Below, in pieces: positions 33,161 to 45,838 of a DNA stretch of 64,000 nucleotides; the first letter of the stretch is position 1; every line of letters starts with the position of its first letter. Below the pieces are notes generated by a model, which saw nothing but the letters and a program-made list of their open reading frames with translations, searched no databases and was not told where the DNA came from. The DNA is from Rhodocollybia butyracea. Lineage: Eukaryota > Basidiomycota > Agaricomycetes > Agaricales > Omphalotaceae. Where the stretch lies: assembly GCA_015501585.1 (NCBI GenBank), contig JADNRY010000214.1, forward strand, positions 40,671 to 104,670, read 5' to 3'. The translations under genes and the position numbers were made by a program.

Positions 33161-33716
33161 CGGCGTTGAGTCGTTTATCGTGCGTACAGTTAACAAACTT
33201 CTATTCATACTTCTTAGATCTAACGTGATTCTCTAGGTTTTTGATATCCGTTTCCGGTTGTGTTCGATAACTCGCTTGGTCCTTCAGTCTTCCTTGTTTG
33301 GGCTTCTCGACCCTGTGTTTCGGACAGTGGGTCTGGTGTGTGGATGTGGTTAGGAACAATATGAGACTATGTGACTGTAGATGTGTCAAACAGGCCGCAA
33401 TTTTGGTTAGATACAAATGAATATGTCTGTGACCGGTGTGTCAATTTGGGAGAGTCTCCTCGGTGAAAAAACATTTTCCTGGCGGTGCCAAGTGACCCCT
33501 CGGTTTCTCCGTGTGAAGTCAGCTCCTTAGTCTCTTTGAAGACATCTGCGAGCCATTGTCTCGTCCCTCAGATCTCTCATCCCCAGCCTCAAGTGATCAA
33601 TTTCTTTTTTTGGTTAAACTACGAGACAATAGCTAGAATATTCAAAGGTTTCCCCGGCAAGGTTGGTCATTTTTTAACTTGTTGTTGACCTTGTACTGAC
33701 AGCAACTAGTCCCACC
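33161..33716. other. No gene seen; upstream region of the plus-strand gene
   Basis: No coding pattern or repeat recognised; presumably the promoter side of the gene starting at 33717. Confidence 0.4.
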
Positions 33717-36700
33717 ATGCCTCTGAACACTCGCGCACAGCAACGAGCGGCGCGCTCAAACACTAAAGTCGCAGCCAACCTTGTTTCTCTATCCATTATA
33801 AACCCTAGAGCCGGGAAACACAAGACGCGGGCTGGACCTGATGAACCAGCAGCTCGACCTGCAAAGAAAAATCGCAAGGGGAACGTCAAAAACTCTGTAA
33901 AGGTATGTATGTTGTCACGCTTGTAACTGCAGACCTTGGTGCTCATCGTTTTATCAGACTATCGCAGAAGAGGATCATGAAGAGGAACCGTCCGCAAGTT
34001 GTGCTCCTCCTACTCTTTCGCCTTCCTTCCTATTACCAGGCCACGCCATTGGACCAGACGACCACCCCGCTAGGAACCCTCCACGCACTCCTTCGCCTTC
34101 CGTTCAACGTGATCCCCTATCACTCTGCCAACTAATTGGGAAGAAGAAGATGACGGTCTTTCCGCAGCCATACTTGCTGGGGAGTACGACTCAATCCGTG
34201 ACTACTATGACCGCTATGTTGCATCTTTCAGCAACAGGTCCTTCACAATCTTCAAAATTCTCAAAATCTTTGACCTGGAAATCCATTCCCTAGCTCGCAC
34301 ACACCCCAACCCTCCGGCCATTGATGATTCTTTACCTTTGGGTAATGCTGCCACGGAGGCTGCTATGGAGGTTGATGAACAGGGTGTCCTTGCCACCTTG
34401 ATTCACACCACCTACTTGCTTCGGGCGTTGGCAACGGGCTTGTTACCTGAAACGTGTCTTTGGTATACTGAGCGCTTTGGAAAGGAAGAGATTCCTTTCG
34501 ATGACTGGGTAAACCACTATAGGATTAAACAAGATGAGAAGGCTGCTAGTGTTCATCAGGACGTTCCGAGCAAGTTTGCATCAGATGGTCTTGGGAAGCC
34601 TGATGAGGAGGAGGGCGATGAAGGATCAGCGAAGGTAGTGCAGGACAAGAGATCTGAGACACTCAAGAAGTCTGACAAGGAGGTCGATGACGATTCAACT
34701 GACGCTCCCTCCCCAACCAAAGTTGTGCAGCCATCTAAAGCTTCACATCAAAGCTCGGCCCATTCACTCTTCAATGGAGACAAAGAACATCTTGTCGACT
34801 ATCCCAGCTCTCCAGCTCTATTTGCCACTGAAGGGCGTGTCGGTACTGAGGGACCTGCTTTTCCCACCTTGCGAGAGGCGCGAATGGCTACACTCCGTGC
34901 TCTAGCTACACTGAGCACATGGACACAGTTACCCGGTTGTGCTCAGGTGGAGGAGCGTCCTCCCGCCTGCACGCCACCACAATCAACGTATAGTCGTCGT
35001 GGCCGCCGACTTTTCAAGAAGGCGGTCATTGATCCGGAAGCAAGTGAAGACAGCCATGACAGCCATGATGACCATGACTACAGAAATCGCGACGAAGAAG
35101 AAAGCAACAATGATGAAGAAGCTAGCGTTAGCGTTGACGATGACGAGGAGCTCCAGTCCGGGCGTCGAAAACCAAGACGAAGGACCAAAGGGAAAGCGTC
35201 GCGCACTGGTCATGTAAAGGCGCGAGAGCCCAGGGATGTGGAAGTGAATGCCGCTCCTGGTGGCCGGGGGGCATTGCCACAGGACTCTAAGGATCGTCTG
35301 GATGCGCTGATGGCGAAGCAAGATGAGGAGATTGAAGCCATCGCTTGTGAATATGGTAAACCTGTGGAGTTATGCTACAAGTATGTTGATGGGGGAGATT
35401 CACGTTCAACGCGTGCGGTCACCTACTGGAACATATGGCAACAGTGGTATTCTATCCACGGTGAATGAAAGAAGCCTGTCGAGAGTACATGATTCATTTT
35501 GTTCTTTCCTTTCCCCCAAGTGACCGATTTTTTTAGTGCCAGTTTCTGAATGGACTGGGGTGGTTCGTAAAGAACTCGATACCTTCCTTCATGGGAAACT
35601 AGACGATGAAGACTTCGATAGTCCTGAAGCTCAGGAAGAGGCTCTGGAAGAACAAATCAACTGGTACTGGGAGCATCACAACGCGCTCATTGGGGATATG
35701 ATTGCGAAAGGAAGGGGTTCCACGATTGCCACTAAGATTCTGCGGCCAATCGTACAGATGGTGAGTAACTCCTCATACCTCCTCTTGGCTGTTCTTCTGA
35801 CATTCAAATCTAGGCAAATTGAGCCTATCGTGAGACGGGATACCATATCGGTGGTTATGCCTGGCATCCTAATACCGAACCCAGCATCTTCGTAGGGACC
35901 AAGGCACTGGAGAAGGTCAAGGCTACAAACGGCACGCAGATGTTCTCTCAGGCTCGAGACATTGGTACACAAATTGCATATGTTCCTTTGTTACCGTTCC
36001 TTCCACATTTACATTTGTTTCTTCTAGCCTTGCACAACTGGTTGAGCGTCGGGTAGAATCAGAACTTGCAGAGCTCTACCAACACTGCATTGCAATGACG
36101 AAGGAACCCCGGGATCACCTACGTGCTATCCTACCACGTATCCTCGCCTATGATCTGAGTAAGTCACCACATCATTTACTTGCTACCCAGAACTCTTTTT
36201 GATGGGCCTTTAGGTTGTATTTTTGATAAGGGAGATGTCGCAAAGCTCAACTTCGCAAATTTTGTGGCCTCCGCATGGAAACATCAAGTACGCGTGAAGA
36301 ATTGGCCAGTTGGTGTACCATTTTTCCAGGTTGGTGTTAAGGCAAAGAAGGGCTTCATGACTGGCGTTGCGGTGCTCAACAGGTACAAGGCCAGTGATTT
36401 GAACAAGATATGTGGACCACGCATGGAGCAAATCCGACAGGCTGTTGATGGCGAGGAAGGCAATGATAATTTGCAGTACTTTGAGGTTGAACGCTGGACA
36501 GATGGTACGTTGATCGTTCAGGCATTTTCTTGTTGATCTTGAAACTTTTTGTAGAGGAGCGCACGCGTTCAAGACTTCAGTGGTCCACAATTCCTGTTGT
36601 TTCCAATACTGAGAACAAGACCATTGTCTCAGTAGCTCACTCAGAATCGTATCGCATGGTTCATGGTGATACAGGTAAGGAGGAGGAGAATGGTGCTAGT

Positions 36701-36865
36701 CGAGGACATGTTTCCCCCACGCTGTCGCTCTTTGCCAACGACTCTGATGATCATCATCATCGTGACTGCATTGATTCCAGACCGGCTCGAACAAGCACTG
36801 GTCCGGGTCAATCAGTATTAGCGCAACCTCTGAAGAGTCGCCGTGGGCGCCCAGCAATTATATAA
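33717..36865 (+). pseudogene. Uncharacterized multi-exon gene with premature TGA and frameshift
   Basis: Exon 1 (33717-33903) encodes MPLNTRAQQRAARSNTKVAA and a basic KKNRKGN segment, then a GT-AG intron to about 33957. A one-base frameshift near 34125 joins into NWEEEDDGLSAAILAGEYDS and FKILKIFDLEIHSLARTHP, and then the long frame to 35468 with acidic and basic low-complexity regions and KPVELCYKYVDGG ... YWNIWQQWYSIHGE. Later exons: VSEWTGVVRKELDTFLHGKL (35540), an intron 35761-35813, then AN-TGA-AYRETGYHIGGYAWHPN, LVERRVESELAELYQHCIAM (36040), NFASAWKHQVRVKNWPVGVP-type sequence (36260) and a last exon ending KSRRGRPAII (36865). It resembles a multicopy agaricomycete family of unknown function that I cannot name. 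Confidence 0.5.
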
Positions 36866-36969
36866 ATATCTGTGCTTTTTTTCTATGTTATGTATGTTTC
36901 GTCAAGTACTAATATTTATATTAACCCTAAATACATGAATTTGGTTTAAGACAATGTTAAATTTGCTAC

Positions 36970-37135
36970 TTGACTTTGGTATTACTGAGCTTGGTAGTAC
37001 CAAGCTCCGGTAGTACCGAGTTTGGTACTACCGGATTTGGTACTACCGAGCTTGGTACTACTGAGCTTGGTACTACCGGATTTGGTACTACCGGGTCTGG
37101 TATTACTGAGTTTGGTACTACCAGTCTTGGATGAC
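36970..37135. repeat. GGTACTACC tandem repeat (about 16-bp period)
   Basis: About nine units such as TTTGGTACTACCGGAT / CTTGGTACTACCGAGC follow one another. The GGTACTACC core and its complement GGTAGTACC also occur at 17580-17710, 37875-37990 and 18540-18580. Confidence 0.85.
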
Positions 37136-37689
37136 CTATAATATGTCTCAGTTCAGTGGTTCTGATAGCATGACTTGGATCAAGGAGTGGATGCCATTGT
37201 GACCATTGGACAGGGAACAAAGGCTGGCTGGGAGAGAAAGACAAAGCTTCTGCACAACTTTAGCCTGTACATGTACTTTCAAATTCAAATAACCTCAAAT
37301 AATGTATGAGCTATTACCTTCTATATGGAAATTAATTTACATACACATATGTTGTGTAACTGTCTATTCAGGATTTCAAAAAATTAGAAGCATGTACATT
37401 GTAGTTATAAATTATGAGAGGAAGAATCATTGTTGGTGTGATCATCTTTCAACATCATTGGGGAATGCCAACGACTGAGGAAATCATAACTTTCCACATA
37501 CATCACAAACAGAACAATTTGAGATGTCTATTTGGTCTTGTACTACAGTCCATAGTAGACTTATACTATAATTTCTTTTTTCCACATAAGTGGCATTTTG
37601 CAATGAAACATGGTACACACTGTAAACTTTAATATATATCCCACTCTGGATAGTCTAGGGATAGTATTGGCTAGTAGAGATGTCCTCAG
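37136..37689. other. No gene seen
   Basis: AT-rich sequence without coding pattern; nothing recognised. Confidence 0.4.
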
Positions 37690-38065
37690 CTCAGAAAACA
37701 GCCTTTAAAAATTCAATCTGGCAGCAGGAATCATGATGTAGCAGTCAGATCATGATCAGGCTGTGAGCCTAGTATCAGGCAAACAATGCCCAATGCATAG
37801 TCTAGTGCAAGGGATGACAGGTATGGGTTAAAGGGGATCGCTCTAGGCCCTAGAAAAGAAATTTGAAAAATTCAATCCGGTAGTACCGAGGTGGTAGTAC
37901 CAGACCAGGACCCCTGGCACCTGGGCCTTGGTAGTACCGACCTCGTTATTACCGGGCCTTGGTACTACCGATCCGGTAGTACCAAGGTCGGTATATGCCC
38001 GGTACTGCCTGCCCCAGGGGGCAATATTTTATGAATAATTGGCCCTAAGTTGGGACATTGAAAGG
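37690..38065 (-). repeat. Inverted copy of the 17525-17900 module
   Basis: Reverse complement of the GGTACTACC module with its tail (CAATGCATAGTCTAGTGCAA at about 37791; AATTGGCCCTAAGTTGGG at 38036), differing by scattered substitutions. Confidence 0.8.
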
Positions 38066-39237
38066 GGTGACTGAAGTGTCCAAAAAATATTTTGCAATCC
38101 AACCCCTTCCCACCACAGGATTGCCTTCATTTGGGGTAAGCCACCTGTTCTATGTATGGAGAAGGGGTCTGGATGCCTACTACAAGTTCTTGTCCTCATG
38201 GATAGAGTCCAGACAGTTTTTGTGGTGAGTTTGGCCATTTCCCAATTAGGTAGTGAAAACAGCTTTGACCTCATCCACGGCAAAAAGTTTGTGATTTCTC
38301 AATTAATTAATAAAAACAGCTTTGGCCTCATCCACTGTAAAAGATTTGTCACTTCTTAATTAGGCAATGAAAACAGCTTTGACCTCATCCACTGCAAACT
38401 TTTGAAATTGCCTAATTAAGAAATAAAACTCTATTGAAATAAAATTGCCTAATATAGTAATTTATTAAAAATACCAAATGTGTCTAACTCTATGAGAAAA
38501 ACATAAGTGTTTGATAATTGCCTAATTTGGTAATGAAAAAAACTTTGACCTCAGCCACCATAGAAATTTAAAAATTTCCTAATATAGTAATTTTTAAAAT
38601 ACCTTAAATGATGTACAACTTAATCTTGGACATGTCCAAGTTGCCCTTGGCCATGTCCAACCTGATCTTGGTCATGTCCAAGTTGCCCCAGGTCATGTCC
38701 AAGCTGTCCTTGGCCAGATCCAACTCAGCATGAGCCAGCAGCTTCCCTTCTCTTCCCACTGCCCCATGTACCTGCAATCAGCCCGCACACACTTCACATG
38801 TAAACTGACATCTCTCCTGCACCATCTTATTCCACTCTCTGGAGGCTGACATCTCTCCCAAAGCATTTTATACTGCTTTCCAAGCATCCCCTACTCCTCC
38901 CTCAGCACCCTCTACTCCCCCTCTGTCACCCCCACTGCACCCCCTACTCCTACCCTGGAAGTTCCACACCCCTCCCAAGAGGTCTCCCTCCTCTCCCACA
39001 AGGTACCCTATCCCTGCCAGGGCATACCCTATCCTACCCCTGGTCATGACCAACTTGACCCAGGTGACCAGGTCATGGCCTACTTGCTTGGACATGACCC
39101 ACTTCCCTGGACATGACCCACTTCCCTGGCCATGACCAAGCCATCCTGGACATGACCAAGGCACCTTGGATTTGCCAGGGACTTTGAGTCTTTTCAGTCA
39201 GGTCAATGTAACAAAAGTGTAGACTAATAAGACTAAA
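38066..39237 (-). repeat. Composite repeat B (rearranged relative of 16052-17520)
   Basis: 38080-38490 matches 16083-16520 in the same orientation, whereas 38490-39237 matches 16600-17430 inverted. The 21-bp array is shorter than in repeat A. The flanking 12-mer CTGAAGTGTCCA occurs at 38071 and 39249. No gene is supported. Confidence 0.7.
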
Positions 39238-41929
39238 AAAGTGGTTGCCTGAAGTGTCCAATGTTAGTTCATGACCTTGGGCCTCACTTGGGAAGGTCAA
39301 GCCAGAGAGATGGCAAGAACTTTGTCTTAGGAGAAGAAGAACAGGGCTTAAAGATAAGAGATAGAGATGGGCACGAATGGCAAGTGAGCACAAGTATACT
39401 CGAGCCTACTTGCCATTTGACATTTGAGTACAAGTGTACTTACACCACAAGTATATCACTCATGCAAATGTGCACTTGAATGTGAATATGGGTGCCAGAA
39501 GGATCCATACTTGGTGAGTATATTCATGAGTATAGTTACAGATATGTAACTACCATTAATTACTTCTAACGGTACAAAATATGTATAGTATAGGCATGCA
39601 GCAGCCCCTTACATGAGCGCATGGCCCGCCTAAAATGCATAGTTACAATTATAACTACTTAATAATACAGTCATTCCCATGTCCTTTATACATCTGACCT
39701 CCTTTATACAGTGGCCTTGGAACAGTGCAAAACACCATAGTTTGCCATCAGACTTTTGACTATTTGAAGTAACTAGTATTGCTACACAATATCCAATACT
39801 TTAACAAGTAATAAATTCTAAACTTTGAGCTCAATGTACTGTACAACATCAAAATTGCTGTCTAAATGAGAATGTAACACAAAGTTGATGGAAAACTTTG
39901 AATCTTTTTGCATTTTCAACTAGATATAGCACTGATACACACTCAGAGACATAATTATGAGTAGTTTACCAAGTTCTCATGTGCATAAAGCCCAACAAGC
40001 TGAAGGTATAGTCATCGTGCTGTCCGAAAGGGGAATATCTGACAGCCAATGAATTGAATCCAATACAAAACTTTACTTATGTGATCACTGTATAAAGGAG
40101 TCAAAGTACACTGATAATGAATATTTTGACTGATAGCTTTAATCGGAGGCATCCCCCTTCTCTTTGGGCAAATATTATTAGCAAATAGTGTATATGGACT
40201 ATGTTCAAAACTTTCTATCTACTCAGAACTAGAACTAAGGCCGAATAGATTCATTCCAAGGCGTAAGTAATTTTCACTGTATAAAGGACATGGGAATGAC
40301 TGTAGCTATAATTACTTGATTGTACTACAAACAATAATATGTACATTACTATTATAATTGTTACAACCTACCTGCAGGATGATGGGGAGGGAAACAAAGT
40401 TGCAGGCCTTTATATAACGCGCCACAGGGTCATCTGACCCTTCAAACGCGTTGATCACACTCAACAATCAACGTGTTTGAGTAGTCATGTGACCCTGTGG
40501 CGCTGTTATAATGTATTATTGTTTGGGCTGTGTATATCTCTCTATCTATCTATGAGCCAACAATCCAGGCTGCACAACTGTTACTTAACTTCAAGATAGT
40601 GAAATTAATGGAATGAGTCACATATTGCCTGACAAATTAGGGAATAAGATACCTAATATAGTAATTTACATAAGCATTTGGTTGCTCGGTGTCCCCTTGG
40701 GTGGGCTTGAAAAAATTTTGACCCAATGTAACGGGTTCACAACCTGGCCACCCCTTGTCCTCAAGTACTCCTGCCACCAATATGTCAGACCTGTATCTCA
40801 GTAGGCCAAGCAAGTCCTGACATTGGCAGATTCCAGAAGCCATCAATACATAGCTGCATCAGAACTACAGTCTACAAACTTCATCACCAGAAAGCCATGA
40901 CTCAGCTTATTGGTAGGGACCACTCCCTATCTGTAGTGACATCAGCAAAAGTCCCACCTCATGGCCCCGCCTGCCAACGACCTCACATCCCTTCCCTTCC
41001 CATGTCATGAAACTTGGGAGAAATTATAAAATTGTTCCAAATCTGGAACAAAGTTACCAGTATATACGATTATTAAAACATGCCACAGTATATACACATC
41101 CCCCCATGTTCAAGAGTATCTACATATTCTCAAACATTTACATGCTGTCAAAGGTTTGAGAATATTTACATGTATGCCCAAGATATAAGTGTATCTACAC
41201 ATGCTCTCAGGATTTAAAAGTATTTACACACACTCCCAACATTGACCAGTGTCTACATGCACTCCAAAAATTCCAATGAATTACAGACATCAACACAGTG
41301 TTTACAAATATAAGAGCACACAGTACAGTAGCAATAGTACAACGACAACTTGAGCAATACAGCAAGGATACATAGAACATATACTTTTCATGCCAGTCAG
41401 TAGCAACTCAACTGATGACACACAAAAAAACTCACATTTACCAATAAAGAAGGTCGTTTATTCTCATTGGTTCTAATAAGTCAGATTAGGAAAGTGATAA
41501 GAAGATACACTTACCTATTGACATGCTCCATATAATGAACTAGGCTGTAAGGCAAAAATCAACATATGAAGGCTCAAGAGAAGGATTAGCACATACATTT
41601 GACGTAGCAGACGTCTTGAATGAAAAACATGAGATTAGCACCAGGAAAGAACAGCTCAAACTAACGTGCTTGGGCTAGAATCACAAGTCAATCACAATAA
41701 GATGGCTCAAAGGAACAAGCTACAAACCTGAGATTTGGGACAAGGTTTAGAAGTAGTCATCTAGAACAAACATTAATCAAGTTATGTTGTACATAGAGGA
41801 AACATACAGCGGGCTGCAAAGAAGCAGATGAAACAGGTTTGCTGGCTGACAAGGCAGATGAAACCGGTTTGCCAGTGATTTGAGATTGATGACTTGCACT
41901 AGCCTAACAAAAATGGGTGACTTGAAGGA
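39238..41929. other. No gene; includes a lone hAT-type terminus and small repeats
   Basis: A TAGAGATGGGCA terminus like that of the MITE at 10507 occurs at 39362, but no matching inverted end follows, so only half an element remains. GTATTTACA-type repeats lie at 41080-41290. No coding pattern recognised. Confidence 0.4.
40413..40510. repeat. 98-bp hairpin (inverted repeat)
   Basis: TATAACGCGCCACAGGGTCA is mirrored by TGACCCTGTGGCGCTGTTAT, with an inner stem AAACGCGTTGAT / ATCAACGTGTTT around a short loop. It could be a terminator-like structure or the core of a small palindromic element; no target duplication seen. Confidence 0.75.
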
Positions 41930-42255
41930 AAACAAGGGGGAAGGAAATGTACAAGAGCTGCAGGTGGTTTCGGGAGTTGAGCCTATGGGGATGTGAGTAT
42001 CAGAAAAATAAAAAGAAATGACCACAAAACACTTTTGTTACAGTCGGATGAGCAGCCGAGTTGTGTTCAGGCTATCAAATGGATGTAAGGGAGTGATAAG
42101 AAAAGATAATGAAGCGAACCTACAGAAGATGCAGATGGTTTTGGATATTGAGACTAGAGGGATGTGAGTATCACAGAAAGAAAAGGGGAAGACCATTACA
42201 TACTTTCACACCACTTGGATGAGCATTTGAATTGCGTTCAGGCTAGGAAATGGAT
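41930..42255. repeat. Diverged tandem duplication of about 145-190 bp
   Basis: The order of motifs GCAGGTGGTTT-CGGGAGTTGAG, GGGATGTGAGTATCA, GGATGAGCAnnyGA and TGTTCAGGCTA is found at about 41955-42085 and again at about 42130-42255 with many substitutions. It lies just past the 3' end of the DUF6698-like pseudogene and may be duplicated exon/intron sequence. Confidence 0.5.
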
Positions 42256-42318
42256 ATCAGTATCTCATATGTTCAAGAAAATGTAAATAAATACTGAGTT
42301 GGTAAGATCTCTGATGGA

Positions 42319-44886
42319 TCAAATACGACTTGGCCCGGGGGAAGTAGGAGGTGTGGTGTTCGGAGACATGTTTCCATCAGGAGTGAATGGAGATGTGTTG
42401 CAAACAGGAGTGGACAGAGCAGGATCAGGACTAGAAGTGGATGGAGTGTTTGCAGCAATTGCAGCCTCTTTGGCGGCCTTCTTTGCGGCAGCCCTTTTGC
42501 ACCCATGTTTCGCAGCTACCACCCACTGCCAGTACCTCAGTATATTACCTCTGAAAAAGGGATAGAAGTATAACATATTTTTCCCCTGAATTTTAACAAA
42601 TTTTTTGGGTGAAAAAAGTGAATATTGCACTGGAAATAGGCATGGGAAAATAAGTACTTTTTCGGCGGCTATTTCGCCCGAAATAGGGCGCTAAATATGC
42701 CATCAATTTCGTCTGATTTATTAGTAATTTTTCGGCATCAATTTCTTTCATATTTCTTTAGACAAAGAAAATCTATTTCAATGGAAATATGTTAACTATT
42801 TTGGCTGTGAAAAGAAACGGGCATTGAGTGGTGGGCCGCCCGCGCCGGACAAAGGGCTCTTTGGCCCATTCAACGGGCATTCAATGCCCGTTGCTTTTCG
42901 CAGCCAAAATAGTTAACATATTACAATTGAAATATATTTTCTATTGCCACTCATATTTCCGAGGAAATATCAAAGAGATTACAAAGGGAAAATATACTGA
43001 AAAATTAGTAATAAATCAGACAAAATTGATGGCATATCTAGCGCCCTATTTCGGGCGAAATAGCCGCCGAAAAAGTACTTATTTTCCCATGCCTATTTCC
43101 AGTGCAATATTCACTCTTTTTTACCCAAAAAATTTGTTGAAATTCAGGGGAAAAATATGTTATACTTCTATCCCTTTTTCAGAGGTAATATACCAAGGTA
43201 CTGGCACTTGTTTCAACCCCGACTTTGGCGCCTTTGGATCAAGAAGAACAGTCTTCTTTGCTGAGGGCAGCATCCATTTCATTGCTCTGCAGTAGAAAGA
43301 TATTGTTGAGTAGCTCAGCCACTTCAATGGAAAACTTACTCGTCCCATTTAGCTAAGCACTGATCAGTCCAATCATTGTCTTTGAGGTCAGGATTTTCAA
43401 AGATCTGGATGATAGCATTGAAAGCATCTTGTTTGGGTATGTTCTGGTCGTTGATTCGGCGGTGGTTTGATTTTGGAAGCACCTGATGTAGCTGAAGAAA
43501 GATGTGATAACCGCAAAAAGAACAGCAAAAAATGTAGTAGGCATAGGTGATGGAGGGATATGTAACACTTGTGATGTTGTACATGTAAACCTTCGAGACC
43601 TTCTTAACTGCAAATGAGTTAGTCATCTTGTTGCCCTCGTCAAAAACCTCGAGTTTGCTGAATACCGCTTCCGCATTAGCTTTGCTGAGGAAAATAGCAA
43701 CCCAGACCTACATCTTGATGGTTACAGACAAGATTTAGAGATAGAAAAAGTTTATGCACCAGCAACAGAAGCTTTCCTTCGAGGAATGTGTGCAGAACAG
43801 ACTCTTCAGAGCATCTAGCTGCCCTCCCAAGATCACCATACAGTATACACTGTGGAAAATCTGCAGCAGTAATCGGATCCTTGACCTTGTTTTCTTGAAC
43901 CTTGCGACAAAATCCAGAACGGGATGAGCGAAACATTTAACATTGAAATAGAATAAGAGTTTACTCCTCTGGATCTGCATCAAACTCATCAAGTCGTGAG
44001 GGTGGAGTGAGAGCTTCAGCCATATCTGGGTGTGCAAACCCTCTCTTCATGGCTGATTTATTGGCTGAGAGTGGTTCAATGAGAGATTGTTTGAGGGAAA
44101 AAGGAAGAAATTGGACAATAAGATTGTTGATGGTCCTGAAGTCTTGCGAGACAGAGCAACTTGATGCAGAATTCATCTAGAAGAATTATAAACAATAAGT
44201 CAAAGTAGAAAGAAAGAGAAGACACACACTTGACTTATAACACAATCCAGCATTTCCAACCTCAGAACCAAGCGCATATACTTGAGAAAATCTGGAACAT
44301 GCCTTTAATATGTTCATAAAAGAAGAGTAACCTGTATATTTGCACCCATGGGCTTTGAAATCAAGTGAAAAGCTGAATAAACATACCGTTGTTCATCTTC
44401 TTGGTCCCATTCTGCACCCAAACCTTCCTTGATCAATCCATCTTGCTCAAATCCACAAATAAATATGGCCTGAAGAGGAGTGTTAGGACTACACATCCCA
44501 GGAAGGTACCGTGCAATGTCCTTCAAGGCCTCGAGTCCGCGTTTAGGTCTGAGGAGCTTCAGCAGTATAAAAAGAAAAAAAAGAAGCCCTACTCTTTTCA
44601 AGATTGTTTCACTTTCTTTAACTCTTTCCCAACTGATTTGCACTTTTGTTTGGTACCAATATGCTCCTCTTTGTCCTCTTTGTCATCTTTGTCTATCTGT
44701 TCATTGATCAAATCTTCCATATCGTTTATTGTCATCTTCTTCTGAGTCTTCATCGGATTCAACCCGTAGTTTCTTCACGGCCTTGGCTGGACCTCTACGT
44801 TTGCGTTTGGTGGGTGCAGGTTGCTCCGAGGGTTCATGGGTCTTTGATGTTACGGGCATAAGTAAAAGTAAGAAGAAAAGAATCAA
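42319..44886 (-). pseudogene. DUF6698-like agaricomycete gene, decayed
   Basis: Minus-strand exons start at 44886 with PTKRKRRGPAKAVKKLRVES and an acidic stretch. They continue with EALKDIARYLPGMCSPN (44540), SANKSAMKRGFAHPDMAEAL followed by LDEFDADPEE (about 44060-43970), NKVKDPITAADFPQCILYGD (about 43890) and DAFNAIIQIFENPDLKDNDW (43430). The C-terminal part is RYWQWVVAAKHGCKRAAAKK (about 42540) and a S/T/P tail. The order (basic N-terminus, RGF..H, ITAADFP, final FE..D..W) resembles the uncharacterized DUF6698 family of Agaricomycetes; this is from memory. Breaks include a frameshift near 44715 and a palindromic insertion at 42528-43205. Confidence 0.45.
42528..43205. repeat. 0.68-kb palindromic element inside the DUF6698-like gene
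   Basis: AGTATATTACCTCTGAAAAA (from 42538) is mirrored by the inverted end near 43193. Long complementary arms contain TTCGGCGGCTATTTCGCCCG / CGGGCGAAATAGCCGCCGAA and meet near 42865. The outermost GCCAGTACC/GGTACTGGC also pair. No coding capacity. It separates coding blocks of the surrounding gene. Confidence 0.8.
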
Positions 44887-44988
44887 ATGACCATGATCTT
44901 GTCATGTGCTTGGCGCTTAATTTATAAATTATGGTGCTAATCCGACTTCAGCTATTTTCCACTGCACCACATAGCCCAAAAAGTCAGG

Positions 44989-45561
44989 ATGACCTCCGGC
45001 AGTACACCGCTCTCACCGTCACGGCTCTACTCAAACTTGGCAACTCTTTTCTTAGCATTTCTTGATGCCTCCCCATTCCTTATTCATCAACATACCCCTT
45101 CGCAGTCATTATGCCTTGTTGTCATCGCTGACCTTGCCGTATTCTTGTGGATCCACCGCAGCCGTGCAAGAGGAAGGGAAAAGAGAAAGGAATGGACTGA
45201 GAAAGTCAATATCAATATGCACCTGGAACACCCAAACACTTCCACTACACCAACGACAAACACAAAGCAGCTAAAAGCGTCGCCCAACGTGCTGTTCATC
45301 AAGCAGGAGGAAACTAATGTGAGTCCAGTCTCCTTCATTTCTACACCTTTCTCCCTCTGCATTCAAACCTGGATGCAAGGCATGCGAGATTTTTTCTATT
45401 TTAATTTTATTTTCCATCTTGTTGTTCAAGGAATCTTTGCTTACCTTCCTTGTTCCTCCAGTCAGAGGTCTCGCCTTCTCGTCAACTTCATTGCCACCTT
45501 CAAGTATAATCCATCTTCTTGGCCAGACAAAGTGAAACCCCAGCAATGGGGCCATGGCTAG
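44989..45561 (+). CDS. Uncertain hypothetical ORF (190 codons)
   Basis: Open frame starting MTSGSTPLSPSRLYSNLATL, with a hydrophobic stretch (residues about 35-55) and a basic segment (RARGREKRKEWTEK). No family recognised. The second half (FFYFNFIFHL...) reads like intron or non-coding sequence. It lies upstream of, and opposite to, the DUF6698-like gene; it may be a chance frame. Confidence 0.2.
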   Translation: MTSGSTPLSPSRLYSNLATLFLAFLDASPFLIHQHTPSQSLCLVVIADLAVFLWIHRSRARGREKRKEWTEKVNINMHLEHPNTSTTPTTNTKQLKASPNVLFIKQEETNVSPVSFISTPFSLCIQTWMQGMRDFFYFNFIFHLVVQGIFAYLPCSSSQRSRLLVNFIATFKYNPSSWPDKVKPQQWGHG

Positions 45562-45838
45562 GTCTTTCGGGACCAAACTGTACCATCTAAGTCTGGCCGA
45601 TTAGAGGACAAGCTGCTCTCTCGGATGATGAAGATATCCGCAACCATTGACACCATCTCCCCTACTCTACTGACCTTTGCCTAGTATACGCCAAAACAAA
45701 CTTTTGACAGTTCTTCATAACTCGGGAAACATGAATCTCTAGCTATTACCATCCCATTCATAGACCCAGCTCCAGTTGCGGCCTTCTACTGTTTGACTCT
45801 CCCATCCAATAGTGTCAGTGCACAACATCATGTCTCCC

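Noticed and set aside
39362..39373. TAGAGATGGGCA considered as a third complete hAT MITE
   Set aside because: No inverted partner end or 8-bp duplication was found nearby.
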